A DNA stretch of 34,060 nt from Pirellulaceae bacterium (GTDB lineage: Bacteria > Planctomycetota > Planctomycetia > Pirellulales > Pirellulaceae): contig JADHUC010000100.1 of the NCBI GenBank assembly GCA_016784735.1, forward strand, positions 1 through 34,060. The letters are read 5' to 3'. Positions 15,769 through 24,999 of the stretch are shown one piece after another. A program made the translations under genes and the position numbers. The notes beneath the pieces are model-generated. The model searched no databases. It saw only the letters and a program-made list of their open reading frames with translations, and had not been told where the DNA came from. How positions within the stretch are numbered: the stretch's first letter is position 1; the number at the start of each line of letters is the position of its first letter.

Positions 15769-16392
15769 TCAGTCATCAGACGCGGATTGTTCGAGGGAGT
15801 CGGCAACGGACAGTAACTTGTGCAGCGGTAGCTCGAACCCGGGAAGCAACGGAGTCCGGTATGATTCGGTCTCCTTGACAATCACGTCCGGTTCGTTGGG
15901 ACGAACAACAGTCAGAATTCGCCGAAACCGATCGAATATCCAGTACTCTCTGACGCCAGCGGCCATGTACTCCTCTCGTTTGGCCAGATAGTCGCGCCGA
16001 CGGTTGCGTTTTCCCTCCGAAACGAATTCCACAGCGATAGTTGGAATGTCGCGGATTGGGTTCGGTGTTCTACCAAGTCCTACCCAAATGACGCGATCCG
16101 CTCGTCGGCGATTATTGGGCGTGCAAACCAAGCTCTCGAATAGGGTAAGATCGAGGCAATGGCCCTTAGGGTGGTTGTCTCGATACGTGCGAAGCAGATG
16201 CCCCAGTTCGTCATTCGGGCCACGTTCACGGTCGGATACGGGAGGCGTCACGACCAGCACCCCATTGATGAGTTCGTAAGTGTAGTCATCGTCCCAGTCT
16301 TCGACCGAGTCAAACTCGTCGGGCGACATAAGCGTTCCCGCCAGTTCGGGCGAGAGGATTAGCATTTCGAAGGCCGGTTCGGCGACAGTCAT
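15769..16392 (-). CDS. Uma2-family (DUF820) putative restriction-like endonuclease
   Basis: Predicted 207-aa protein of the Uma2/DUF820 PD-(D/E)XK nuclease-like family. ATG 16392 follows GGGAGGGCG, a strong ribosome binding site; a much longer frame upstream is spurious. Motifs in order: YELINGVLVVTPP (Glu40), a DLTLFESLV strand, RADRVIWVG (Asp99, the PD-like Asp), IAVEFVSEGKRNRRRDYLAKREEY with Glu122, and GVREYWIFDRFRR. The family is greatly expanded in cyanobacteria and planctomycetes; its biological role is unclear, although an endonuclease fold is predicted. No methylase or other defence gene is nearby. It diverges from the TPR gene across a 253-nt gap. Confidence 0.88.
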   Translation of the reverse strand: MTVAEPAFEMLILSPELAGTLMSPDEFDSVEDWDDDYTYELINGVLVVTPPVSDRERGPNDELGHLLRTYRDNHPKGHCLDLTLFESLVCTPNNRRRADRVIWVGLGRTPNPIRDIPTIAVEFVSEGKRNRRRDYLAKREEYMAAGVREYWIFDRFRRILTVVRPNEPDVIVKETESYRTPLLPGFELPLHKLLSVADSLEQSASDD

Positions 16393-16470
16393 CACGCCCT
16401 CCCGATGCGACCCCCAAAAAGACCAGGGGGCCCCGCAATCGGCAACAAGATTCGTTTCCGAACTAGATGT

Positions 16471-16479
16471 ATTATAACA
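16471..16479 (-). promoter_or_regulatory. Extended -10 promoter for the Uma2-family gene
   Basis: On the minus strand this reads TGT-TATAAT, a perfect -10 hexamer with the TGn extension. No good -35 hexamer is seen 16-18 nt upstream, as is common for extended -10 promoters. Transcription would start near 16464, leaving a leader of about 72 nt before ATG 16392. Confidence 0.45.
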
Positions 16480-16645
16480 ACTTCGGCTACCAAGATCGAC
16501 TTCTGCGACCGCGTTCCGTCTCCCAGTGCATCTACCGGATGCTCTCGGATAGCCTTCTGACCACAATTGCGCCATAATATGTCGGCTAGAGTGGTTCGCG
16601 TCCACGTTCTCGTCGCGGCCCATGAGACCCTTAGGAGGCAGATCT

Positions 16646-18286
16646 ATGATTCGCAAATGTTCATTCGGTTTGCTGGTTGCATGCGTGTCCGTCGCCCTGC
16701 TTGCGTGCCCCGTCCGAGCGGAAAACGAGGGGCTGGCCGATCTGGATAAGGCCAACGAATTGAAGATCGGGGCCAAGTCGCTGGCGGACCTGGAAAAGGT
16801 CTCCAAACTGTGCGAGAGTGCCCTTAAAAAGGGCCTGGACGAAGCCAACCGGGAGTTCGCCACGAAGTTGCTGACGGCGACTCTGTACCAGCACGCCCAA
16901 CGCCTCTGCGGCCCCGTCCTGGAGCAATCGCCGCCGGATCGCCGGTGGCCCGTGTTGCGACAGTTCGCATTGCGGGATTTGGAGAAAGTGGTGACACGTG
17001 ATCCGGGGTTCGGCGATGCTCACATGCTGATCGGTCGCTTGAACGTGTTGCCCGGCGGCGACCGCGAGCGGGCGATCAAGGCGGCAAGTGCCGCGGCGAG
17101 TGCTTTTGACGAAAATCGGACCCAAAAGGCGGCGGCTATTGTGTTGCGAGCGCAGCTTCGAGAGAAGACCGAGGCTCGTCTGGAGGATTACAGCCAAGCG
17201 ATTCAATTGGATCCCACGAATGCCGATGCATGGAAAGGTCGTGCCTTGACTTACATGGATCAAGGCGATTTCGACAAGGCCATTGCCGACTTCAATAGCC
17301 TGATTGAGAATGACGAAGAAAACACCACCGCCCGTTTGGCGCTGGCCGAGGCGCTGACCAATATGGAGAAATTCGACGAAGCGTTGAAGCACGTCGAGAA
17401 GGCCATCAAGCTGAAACCGGATTCGTCATTGGCCTACACGCTGCGTGCCCGGTTGCACTTGATCAAGGACGATGCCAAGGCTGCGCTTGCAGACCTGGAC
17501 AAGGCGTTGAAGGTGCAACCCCACGACATCTCGGCACTGTTGATTCGGGCCAGGGTGCATGTGTCCGAGGAGAACCTGGACGCTGCAAAAGATGACGTCG
17601 AGCGTGCTCTAATCCTGAGCCCGAACTTACCCCAGGCACTTCTGATTCGCAGCCTGATTTTGGCCGAACAGGGCAAGCCGGGCGATGCCGTCGCAGACAT
17701 GAAATCGCTGTTGCAGCGGGATCCAGAAAACGTCCCGTGGCGCATGCAACTCGCCGGGCTCTACCTTCAAGATGACCAGCCCAGCAAAGCCATCGAGATC
17801 TTCACCAAGATTCTTGCGGAGGACGAGACCAACTGGCTGGCTCGTCAGGCGCGAGCCGACACGCTGCTGAGTGTCGGTGACCACAAGGAAGCCATCGCCG
17901 ATTTCGAAATCGTCTTCAAACAGCAACCAGAAAACGACAGTATTCTAAATAACTTCGCTTGGGTCTTGGCTACCTCGCCGGTGGATGAACTGCGGGACGG
18001 CAAGCGTGCGATCACGCTGGCGACCAAGGCTTGCGAAGTCACGGAGTACAAGAAGCCCCATATCCTCAGCACGCTCGCGGCCGCTTATGCAGAAACCGGC
18101 GATTTCAAGACAGCGATTAAGTGGTCGACAAAGGCCGTCGAATTGGGCAGCGGAGACGAGGAAGTGGACGAGCAGTTGAAGAAAGAACTGGAGAGCTACC
18201 AGCAGAAGAAGCCGTGGCGTGAAGAGCAGACGGTGGAAGAGAAAGAAGACCCGTTACAGCCGCGGCGAAGCAAATTCGAAGCCTAG
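16646..18286 (+). CDS. Secreted TPR-repeat protein
   Basis: Predicted 546-aa tetratricopeptide protein. ATG 16646 is nine bases after AGGAGG (16632-16637), so I drop the 8-residue longer frame. The N-terminus (MIRKCSFGLLVACVSVALLAC) is a signal sequence; LLAC with Cys21 could be a lipobox, alternatively signal peptidase I cuts after VRA. From about residue 150 onward there are about nine TPR units with the usual A..D...AI.LDP....A...RA..Y...GD...A pattern, for example RLEDYSQAIQLDP, FDKAIADFNSLIE and PSKAIEIFTKIL. The C-terminal 40 residues are charged and lysine-rich. A periplasmic scaffold role is inferred. It is followed 13 nt later by an HD-domain gene, suggesting an operon. Confidence 0.88.
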   Translation: MIRKCSFGLLVACVSVALLACPVRAENEGLADLDKANELKIGAKSLADLEKVSKLCESALKKGLDEANREFATKLLTATLYQHAQRLCGPVLEQSPPDRRWPVLRQFALRDLEKVVTRDPGFGDAHMLIGRLNVLPGGDRERAIKAASAAASAFDENRTQKAAAIVLRAQLREKTEARLEDYSQAIQLDPTNADAWKGRALTYMDQGDFDKAIADFNSLIENDEENTTARLALAEALTNMEKFDEALKHVEKAIKLKPDSSLAYTLRARLHLIKDDAKAALADLDKALKVQPHDISALLIRARVHVSEENLDAAKDDVERALILSPNLPQALLIRSLILAEQGKPGDAVADMKSLLQRDPENVPWRMQLAGLYLQDDQPSKAIEIFTKILAEDETNWLARQARADTLLSVGDHKEAIADFEIVFKQQPENDSILNNFAWVLATSPVDELRDGKRAITLATKACEVTEYKKPHILSTLAAAYAETGDFKTAIKWSTKAVELGSGDEEVDEQLKKELESYQQKKPWREEQTVEEKEDPLQPRRSKFEA

Positions 18287-18299
18287 AAGTGAATCGACC

Positions 18300-18875
18300 A
18301 TGAACCGGGACGAAGCGTACGCCCTTCTGTGCGAATACACCAAAAGCGATAGTCTCCGCCGTCACATGCTGGCGTTGGAGGCCGCTATGCGAGCCTACGC
18401 CCGCCGCTATGGCGAAGACGAGCGGAAATGGAGTATCGTCGGCCTGCTACACGACTTCGACTACGAGCGGTGGCCCAATCCGCCGGACCATCCGCTGAAA
18501 GGTGCCGAAATCCTGGCCGAACGCGGATACCCCGAGGACGTGATCTATGCGATCAAGTCCCACGCCGACTATCTGGAGGATTGTCCACGAGTGTCGCTCA
18601 TGGACAAGACACTGTATGCCTGCGACGAGTTGGCGGGGTTCATCAGTGCGGTTGCGGCCGTTCGCCCAGACGGAATTCACGGCATGAAGGCCAAAAGCGT
18701 TCGCAAGAAGATGAAGCAAAAGGCGTTCGCCGCCGCCATCAACCGCGAGGACATCGTCCGCGGTGCCGAAGACTTGGGCGTGGATTTGAACGAACACATC
18801 CAGTTCGTCATCGACGCCATGGCCCAGATCGCTGACGAGTTGGGCATGTCTCCGGGCGGTTCGCCAAATCCGTAG
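18300..18875 (+). CDS. HD-domain (HDIG-like) phosphohydrolase
   Basis: Predicted 191-aa metal-dependent HD-domain protein. ATG 18300 begins MNRDEAYALLCEY; a longer frame overlaps the TPR gene and is not favoured. Metal/active-site residues in order: His22 in LRRHMLALE, the His51-Asp52 pair in GLLHDFDYERWP, His64 in PPDHPLKGAE, and His88 in IKSHADY. This order (H...HD...H...H) is that of HDIG-type phosphohydrolases acting on nucleotides or phosphoesters. The C-terminal half is helical and Lys-rich. Substrate unknown. It shares strand and close spacing with the TPR gene and is convergent with the nicotinamidase gene. Confidence 0.85.
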   Translation: MNRDEAYALLCEYTKSDSLRRHMLALEAAMRAYARRYGEDERKWSIVGLLHDFDYERWPNPPDHPLKGAEILAERGYPEDVIYAIKSHADYLEDCPRVSLMDKTLYACDELAGFISAVAAVRPDGIHGMKAKSVRKKMKQKAFAAAINREDIVRGAEDLGVDLNEHIQFVIDAMAQIADELGMSPGGSPNP

Positions 18876-18916
18876 CTCGTTATTCATGAGCCGGGGACTT
18901 CGCGACCCAGTGCGTG

Positions 18917-18983
18917 ATCGCAACCCGAAGCGTTAGCGAGGACAACTCGCTTGTCAGCCCTCGCTTACACTTCGGGTTGCGAT
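18917..18983. repeat. REP-like inverted repeat, AACCCGAAG family
   Basis: Two 25-nt arms (18917-18941 and 18959-18983) are inverted copies with two mismatches, sharing ATCGCAACCCGAAG and AGCGAGG. They sit between the convergent HD and nicotinamidase genes. The core AACCCGAAG also occurs in the palindrome at 22183-22276, indicating a dispersed family. The right arm overlaps the nicotinamidase stop region. Confidence 0.7.
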
Positions 18984-19615
18984 GGGCCCACGCGACCTCG
19001 CCTCGCTATCTGATCGCTTCGGACAATGTAGGCGCCCTCCTTGCGCATCTCTTCGATCGCTCTTGCCGAATCTCCGGGTTTCAGGTCCACCCCGCGGCAA
19101 CCGTCTTCGATCACATGGACGTGAAAGCCCAAGTCTAACGCATCCAAGACGGTGAACTTCACACAGTAGTCCGTCGCCAGCCCCATGACGTACACGTCAC
19201 GAATGCCGCTCTCGCGCAAGTACTCGCCCAGCCCCGTCGCCTTCCGTCGGCCGTTGTCGAAGATGCCGCTGTAGCTGTCGATGTCCGCATCCGTCCCTTT
19301 GAAGAAAACGCGATCGATGTCGTCCGTATCCAACGTTTCAACAAACTCGGCTCCCGCAGTGTTCTGGATGCAGTGGTCCGGCCACAAGATCTGCTGTAAA
19401 CCATGCAGGTCGATCACGTCACCGATTTTGTGATTCGGATGCTGCCTGGCAAAGCTACCGTGATCGGCCGGGTGCCAGTCCTTCGTCGCCACCACCAGCT
19501 CGAACCGCGGAATCAGCGCATTGGCCACGGAGATCACTTGATCGCCGTCAGGCACGGCCAATGCACCGCCGGGCACGAAGTCATTCTGGATGTCCACAAG
19601 CAGCAGTACTTGCAT
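18965..19615 (-). CDS. pncA: Nicotinamidase (isochorismatase family)
   Basis: Predicted 216-aa nicotinamidase, hydrolysing nicotinamide to nicotinate plus ammonia in NAD+ salvage in the cytoplasm. ATG 19615 follows GAGAGGTG; the TTG before it is not needed. Catalytic triad: Asp8 in LLVDIQNDFVPGG, Lys106 in VFFKGTD, Cys151 in GLATDYCVKF. Metal ligands: Asp46 and His48 in KDWHPADHGSF, His81 in LWPDHC. All expected residues are present. The last eight or so codons (after GRV) come from the 18959-18983 REP-like repeat, so the C-terminus is probably longer than the ancestral one. It follows the DUF4159 gene on the same strand by 25 nt. Confidence 0.93.
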   Translation of the reverse strand: MQVLLLVDIQNDFVPGGALAVPDGDQVISVANALIPRFELVVATKDWHPADHGSFARQHPNHKIGDVIDLHGLQQILWPDHCIQNTAGAEFVETLDTDDIDRVFFKGTDADIDSYSGIFDNGRRKATGLGEYLRESGIRDVYVMGLATDYCVKFTVLDALDLGFHVHVIEDGCRGVDLKPGDSARAIEEMRKEGAYIVRSDQIARRGRVGPSQPEV

Positions 19616-19640
19616 CAATCACACCTCTCGTTCGCACGAC

Positions 19641-22040
19641 TCATTGCAGCAAGGCAAACATCACGATGTTAACGCACATCCGGGCCGCGTCGGCCCGAAT
19701 ATATCCCTTACACTCGAGCGACGCGTGGTTTTCCATGGCACAACTGATGTCGTAGGGCGAGAAAACTACGGCCAACCGTCCGTCGATTTCGACGCCTTCC
19801 AGAAGCGGTTTGACCTTGGTCAACTTGGACTTCAGCGGGTCTCCGTCCGTCCGAATCTGCGGATCGCGCAGCGTTACCGTCGACAGATCGTAGCCACGGG
19901 ATTCCTTCGTGAACAGAGGATGATTCGCGGGAATCCGGACGAACTCCGCTTCGGGCAAAGCCGCTTTGACTTCGCGCCGAAACGCGGTGGCAAACTGCTT
20001 GCTTGCGCAGATGGCGTCGCCGAACAGGAAACCGCCACGCTCCAGATACGTCGCCAACGCCTGTCGCTCCAGGGGCGACAAACGGAAGTCCCGGCGTCCA
20101 TGAACGAAGGCGATGGGGGATTCATAGAGTTGCGTATCGGTCAGCGACACGAGTCTTTGTTCGGTGCTAAGCCGCACATCCACTTCAGCACTGATCACTT
20201 CCAGCAGATTGGGCAACGAGTTGACGGCGTCGTTGCTGCCGCCACCGTGCTTGATTTTTGGGATTACCAGCACCGCCCGCTCCGGCTCTTGCTGCCCGGC
20301 GGCACGACGTGAAATCCGCGGGCGATCCAGCTTGTTCTTGATCCGCCGATTCGTGGCGTACGTAAGGACATTAGCGCCGATGGCCAGACAGGCGCCGATT
20401 TCGTTTTGGACCGCTTGGGGGTATCCTGTCTTTCGCCGACCGCGGTCCAATTCCCAATAGCAGGAAAGATCTTTTGGGCAGTACACGACGCTGGTTCGGC
20501 AGCAAGCGTCGATCCCGTACAAGGGACGCATGTACTTGGGATCGACCTTCTGTTCGGCGTACCAAATGGCATGGTCCTCGGGCAACAATCGCAACGAGCT
20601 GTTCGGGAAGAGTTCTTTCATCAGAGCGCGGAAATCCTGATCAAACTTCTTGCCGGCGCAGGACGCTTCGGCAAACAGAAATCCGCCTTGATTGACGTAG
20701 TCCCTCAAATTGTCCTTGTGCTCGCGCTCCAGATCCAGCCCCTGGCTGCCGCTGATGAACAGCACGGGCGTCTCCAACAGATCCTCCAGCGTGGCGGCGC
20801 TCACGTCGATGGTTTGCCAAGTGAGCTTCTGTCGCCACTTTGGGTCGCTTTGTTGCCAACTCCGCTCGACCTTTCGAGTCAAATTATGGACGGCGCTGCG
20901 GTGACGATCCCAGTCGTTGCCATAGCCGTGTTTCAGCTTGGCAATGACAACCGGCCGCCTCCCTTTGGCGAGGAACAACAGCGCGAACGAGGTGGCGATC
21001 AGCCGATTCTCTTCCCCATGCCCCTTGCCTTGCCAGTAGCCACCGAGGCCAAGCTCGTCCCTGAGTTGGTCCTGGACCAGCGCATCAGCCCCTTCGCGAT
21101 ACCAATCGTTCCGGCCGATAAAGCGATGTCCTGTCAGACGCCCGACTCTTTCCATGCCGTAGAGGTAATAGAAGCGTCCGGACACGCTGATGTCTACATT
21201 GATGCGGGCGCCGCTTGCCGGCCCGGGATTCACGTTCACCGAGAAATGCCGCCCGAGCCACTGAAGGCCCCGTTCCACGTCGCTGTTGTCTTGCTGGTCG
21301 CAGCAACATCGCACGGTACCGCCTTCGACTCGCGCGTCGCCCTCGTGTTTCTTGCCCGAGGCAATTGCCAGGGCCGCGACACCTGCGCAGGTCATGCTGC
21401 CGGTCGAAGCCGCCTTGGGCACGCCCTCGGCGTCCTTGTAGTAGCCAAACGATCCGTCAGGACGCTGGCAACTTTTCCAGTACCTTAACGCCCGTTCCCA
21501 TGTCTGTTCGTTGATTTCAACGCCGGCCAACTCCGCCTCGTGTAGCCCAAGCACCGCGAATTGGCTGTTCGAGTTGTCGCCGCCCGTGCGCCGCCCGACG
21601 CGGGCGAAATACGTCCAGGCACCGGCCCGGTCGCCGTCAAGAACCTGGGCGTTCTCCAACCATTCCGCCCGTCGTCGAATCAACAGCAGGTCCTTTTGCG
21701 GTTCGGCCGCGGCAAAGGCCATGATCTGCGTGGCCGTCGAATACGTGTCCCGCAGTTCATCTAGAGAACGCAAATGCGACAGGGCTTTCTGGACTGCGGG
21801 CGAATCGACCGGCTCGCCACACTCCAGCAGTGCCAACGTGCAAAGCGCCGATAGCCCGCCGCGGTAACCCGGTCGTTCGGGCCATTTGCCGTTCGGCTTC
21901 ATCTGCTGGCTCTTCAGGTACGCGACGCCGCGCTCGATCGTCTGCCGAACTTGTTCGGCGGTGATCTCCGCATGCGCCGGCCTCACAATCGCAATGATCG
22001 CACCGATGAACAGCAACCGTCGGGTGAATCCAGTCGGCAT
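19641..22040 (-). CDS. Secreted two-DUF4159 protein with N-terminal squalene-cyclase-like domain
   Basis: Predicted 799-aa protein. ATG 22040 follows AAGGAACCGAAC and gives a signal peptide (PTGFTRRLLFIGAIIAIVRP, cut near AHA-EIT); the 19 upstream residues of the longer frame are not favoured. Residues about 27-360 form an alpha/alpha-toroid of prenyltransferase/squalene-oxidase type (IERGVAYLKSQQ..NGKW, CQRPDGSFGYY). Two DUF4159 domains follow at about 363-565 and 588-799, recognisable by the repeated GGFLF-(A/G)-(D/E)-A-x-C signature and PxxDxSC near each end. Cysteine clusters (CCC at 245-247, CC at 512-513) are notable. Function unknown; DUF4159 proteins often accompany MoxR-DUF58-BatA genes, which diverge from it here. 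Confidence 0.87.
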   Translation of the reverse strand: MPTGFTRRLLFIGAIIAIVRPAHAEITAEQVRQTIERGVAYLKSQQMKPNGKWPERPGYRGGLSALCTLALLECGEPVDSPAVQKALSHLRSLDELRDTYSTATQIMAFAAAEPQKDLLLIRRRAEWLENAQVLDGDRAGAWTYFARVGRRTGGDNSNSQFAVLGLHEAELAGVEINEQTWERALRYWKSCQRPDGSFGYYKDAEGVPKAASTGSMTCAGVAALAIASGKKHEGDARVEGGTVRCCCDQQDNSDVERGLQWLGRHFSVNVNPGPASGARINVDISVSGRFYYLYGMERVGRLTGHRFIGRNDWYREGADALVQDQLRDELGLGGYWQGKGHGEENRLIATSFALLFLAKGRRPVVIAKLKHGYGNDWDRHRSAVHNLTRKVERSWQQSDPKWRQKLTWQTIDVSAATLEDLLETPVLFISGSQGLDLEREHKDNLRDYVNQGGFLFAEASCAGKKFDQDFRALMKELFPNSSLRLLPEDHAIWYAEQKVDPKYMRPLYGIDACCRTSVVYCPKDLSCYWELDRGRRKTGYPQAVQNEIGACLAIGANVLTYATNRRIKNKLDRPRISRRAAGQQEPERAVLVIPKIKHGGGSNDAVNSLPNLLEVISAEVDVRLSTEQRLVSLTDTQLYESPIAFVHGRRDFRLSPLERQALATYLERGGFLFGDAICASKQFATAFRREVKAALPEAEFVRIPANHPLFTKESRGYDLSTVTLRDPQIRTDGDPLKSKLTKVKPLLEGVEIDGRLAVVFSPYDISCAMENHASLECKGYIRADAARMCVNIVMFALLQ

Positions 22041-22182
22041 GTTCGGTTCCTTCAAAAACGCCCCCGTTTGGGTCGACATAAACATCATAGGGATCACAGG
22101 TTACGTCGGCAACGCGAAATGCGCCGCGTTGCTGACATTTGCCGCGGCCGCTAGAATCTCCGTAGCTGAATTGTCCACACAT

Positions 22183-22276
22183 CTCGTTTAACCCGAAGCC
22201 GGAGGCGATGGCGGGATGTAGGATGGACGGTCCACATGCATCGCACGCCATCGCCTCCGGCTTCGGGTTAAACGAG
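22183..22276. repeat. 31-bp perfect palindromic repeat (cruciform/REP-like)
   Basis: Left arm 22183-22213 and right arm 22246-22276 are exact reverse complements over 31 bp. Inside the 32-nt loop a further short palindrome, TGGAC-G-GTCCA, sits near the centre. The repeat carries AACCCGAAGC, shared with the inverted repeat at 18917-18983. It is in the intergenic space between the divergent DUF4159 and MoxR genes, ending 63 nt before the MoxR start. No transposase lies beside it, so it is either a REP-like element or a small non-autonomous mobile element. Confidence 0.85.
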
Positions 22277-22339
22277 GATACGCGGAACCGGCGGCGATAT
22301 CGTACAACATCGTCGCCCCCACGACATTCGAGGATCCCG

Positions 22340-23401
<1,062 letters not shown>

Positions 23402-23415
23402 TGGGGCATTCCGCG

Positions 23416-24309
23416 ATGTCCGTTGAAAAGTACCTGAAGCCCGAGGTCATCAATCAGATCAAGCGGCTTGATCTGCGCGCGCAGTTCGTCGTGAAGGGGT
23501 TTCTACAAGGACTGCACGCGAGCCCGTTTCATGGTTTCTCCGTCGAGTTCAGCGAACACCGTAAGTACACGGCGGGCGATGATCCTAAAGACATTGACTG
23601 GTTGGTCTACGCCAAGACGGACAAGTACTACGTTAAGAAGTTCGAGGCCGAAACGAACATTACGGGCTATCTGGTGATGGACCTGAGCCGCTCGATGGGC
23701 TACACGTACCGTCAGGAGTTGAACAAGTTCGATTATGCGGTGTGTCTGGCGGCGGCGCTCTGCTATCTGATGATCTACCAACAAGATCCCGTGGGATTGA
23801 TCACTTTCGATGAAAAGGTGCGCGACAGCCTGCCGCCAAAATCGAAACGCACACAGTTGGGGAATCTCCTATCGCACCTATCACGCCTGGAACCGACGGG
23901 CCAGACGGACATCGGCAACAGTGTCATGCAGGTGGCCGCCATGCTGCGACACCGCAGCCTGGTGATGATCTTTTCGGACCTGCTGACCGATCCGGAACCG
24001 GTCTTCCACAGCCTTCGCGTCTTGCGGCACGGTGGGCACGACGTGATCCTGTTCCACGTGCTGGACGAGGCGGAGGTCCATTTTCCGTTTGACGGCGTGA
24101 TCGAGTTCGAGGAGCCGGAGACGGAGGAAAAGGTCCAAGTCGACGCGACGGGATACCGTCGCGAGTATCTGTCGGGTGTCGAGGCGTTCCGAGACGAATA
24201 CCGTCAAGTTTGCTTTCAGACCGGCGTCGACTATGTCGAGTTGGATACGAGCATGCAGTTCGACAAAGCGTTGATGGAGTATTTGACGAGTAGAAAAGCG
24301 CGATTTTGA
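23416..24309 (+). CDS. DUF58 / von Willebrand A-like protein
   Basis: Predicted 297-aa DUF58 protein. ATG 23416 begins MSVEKYLKPEVINQIKRL; GTG 23401 overlapping the MoxR stop would add five residues. The DUF58 hallmark YTAGDDPKDIDWLVYAKTDK lies at 51-70, followed by a vWA-like MIDAS candidate MDLSRSMGY (Asp89, Ser91, Ser93), then QTDIGNSV and MIFSDLLTDPE, consistent with a vWA fold. The C-terminus ends TSRKARF. It would be the substrate or partner of the MoxR ATPase. The gene is tightly coupled to MoxR but separated from the BatA-like gene by an inserted transposase element. Confidence 0.92.
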   Translation: MSVEKYLKPEVINQIKRLDLRAQFVVKGFLQGLHASPFHGFSVEFSEHRKYTAGDDPKDIDWLVYAKTDKYYVKKFEAETNITGYLVMDLSRSMGYTYRQELNKFDYAVCLAAALCYLMIYQQDPVGLITFDEKVRDSLPPKSKRTQLGNLLSHLSRLEPTGQTDIGNSVMQVAAMLRHRSLVMIFSDLLTDPEPVFHSLRVLRHGGHDVILFHVLDEAEVHFPFDGVIEFEEPETEEKVQVDATGYRREYLSGVEAFRDEYRQVCFQTGVDYVELDTSMQFDKALMEYLTSRKARF

Positions 24310-24338
24310 CGAAACGGGACACGTTTCCCACCGTGAAA

Positions 24339-24359
24339 GCCGCGAAGCGGCGCAGGCAC
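24339..24359 (+). repeat. REP-like hairpin copy 1
   Basis: GCCGC-GAA-GCGGC stem-loop followed by GCAGGCAC. It is the exact inverse of copy 4 on the far side of the transposase, and the identity extends one further base on the stem side (22 bp in all). Confidence 0.8.
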
Positions 24360-24364
24360 ATAGG

Positions 24365-24382
24365 CTCGGGTTTCAACCCGAG
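24365..24382. repeat. Palindromic hairpin beside copy 1
   Basis: CTCGGGTT pairs with AACCCGAG over 8 bp. It follows copy 1 by five bases (RTAG-type junction), the same order in which hairpin 24976-24995 follows copy 4 on the minus strand. Confidence 0.7.
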
Positions 24383-24411
24383 GATGCGTAGTACACCACC
24401 ACCCTAATCAA

Positions 24412-24432
24412 GCTCCGAAGGAGCGCAGGCAC
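24412..24432 (+). repeat. REP-like hairpin copy 2
   Basis: GCTCC-GAA-GGAGC stem-loop followed by GCAGGCAC. Its stem sequence differs from copy 1 yet remains perfectly paired; loop and tail are identical. It ends 11 nt before the transposase start. Confidence 0.8.
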
Positions 24433-24443
24433 GAGGTGACGCC

Positions 24444-24896
24444 ATGGCCGGAACATTCACCAAGCTGCTGTACCACGCCGTGTACAGCACAAAGCATCGT
24501 GAACCGCTCATCGTTCCGTCCTTGCGGGATAGGCTCTACGAGTACATCGGTGGAATCATCCGAGGCGAGGGTGGTGTGCTTCTGGAAATCGGCGGGACGC
24601 CAGATCACATTCATTGGGTCGCGCGATTGAAAACGGAGCCGTCCGTGGCAGTCATGCTGAAGACCGTCAAAGCGAAATCGTCGAAATGGGTCAATGAACA
24701 AACAGACCACCAAGGCAAGTTTGCATGGCAAAGAGGATATGGGGCGTTCACGGTAAGCGTTTCGCAACTGCCGAAGGTCAACAGATATGTGCGTAGCCAG
24801 GAGGAGCATCATCGAGTGAAAGCGTTCAAAGAGGAATTCATCGGGCTTCTGGAGAAGCACGGAATTGAATACGACGAGCGGTACGTGTGGGATTGA
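24444..24896 (+). CDS. tnpA: IS200/IS605-family HUH transposase (TnpA, Y1)
   Basis: Predicted 150-aa Y1 transposase that would cut and join single-stranded DNA at hairpin-marked ends. ATG 24444 follows GAGGTG. Family features: KLLYHAVYSTKHREPLI at the start, GGTPDHIHWVARL holding the HUH motif His55-Ile56-His57, FAWQRGYGAFTVS at 93-105, and VNRYVRSQEEHH with the expected catalytic Tyr115. Length and ending (EYDERYVWD) are complete, so it appears intact. It could equally be called a REP-associated tyrosine transposase because of the flanking REP-like hairpins. No tnpB/iscB-type accessory gene is present. Confidence 0.9.
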   Translation: MAGTFTKLLYHAVYSTKHREPLIVPSLRDRLYEYIGGIIRGEGGVLLEIGGTPDHIHWVARLKTEPSVAVMLKTVKAKSSKWVNEQTDHQGKFAWQRGYGAFTVSVSQLPKVNRYVRSQEEHHRVKAFKEEFIGLLEKHGIEYDERYVWD

Positions 24897-24920
24897 GATG
24901 GGGCCGGTGACGGAATCCAG

Positions 24921-24941
24921 CCGCCTGCGTCCCTTCGGGAC
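24921..24941 (-). repeat. REP-like hairpin copy 3
   Basis: On the minus strand: GTCCC-GAA-GGGAC followed by GCAGGCGG. A third distinct, fully paired stem with the same loop and GCAGGC tail. Confidence 0.75.
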
Positions 24942-24975
24942 TTTGGGTGTTGGTTTCGGGGTTGGCTCTCCGGCT

Positions 24976-24995
24976 CCTGGGGTCGAGACCCCAGG
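24976..24995. repeat. Palindromic hairpin beside copy 4
   Basis: CCTGGGGTC pairs with GACCCCAGG over 9 bp around GA. It occupies the mirror position of hairpin 24365-24382. Confidence 0.7.
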
Positions 24996-24999
24996 CTAC

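Noticed and set aside
15769..16863. 364-aa version of the Uma2 gene
   Set aside because: The first 157 residues are Ser/Arg-rich, cross the promoter region and overlap the TPR gene; ATG 16392 has a strong ribosome binding site and the family N-terminus.
20406..21488. 360-aa plus-strand frame inside the DUF4159 gene
   Set aside because: Antisense to a gene with signal peptide, ribosome binding site and duplicated domains; no domain is visible in the shadow.
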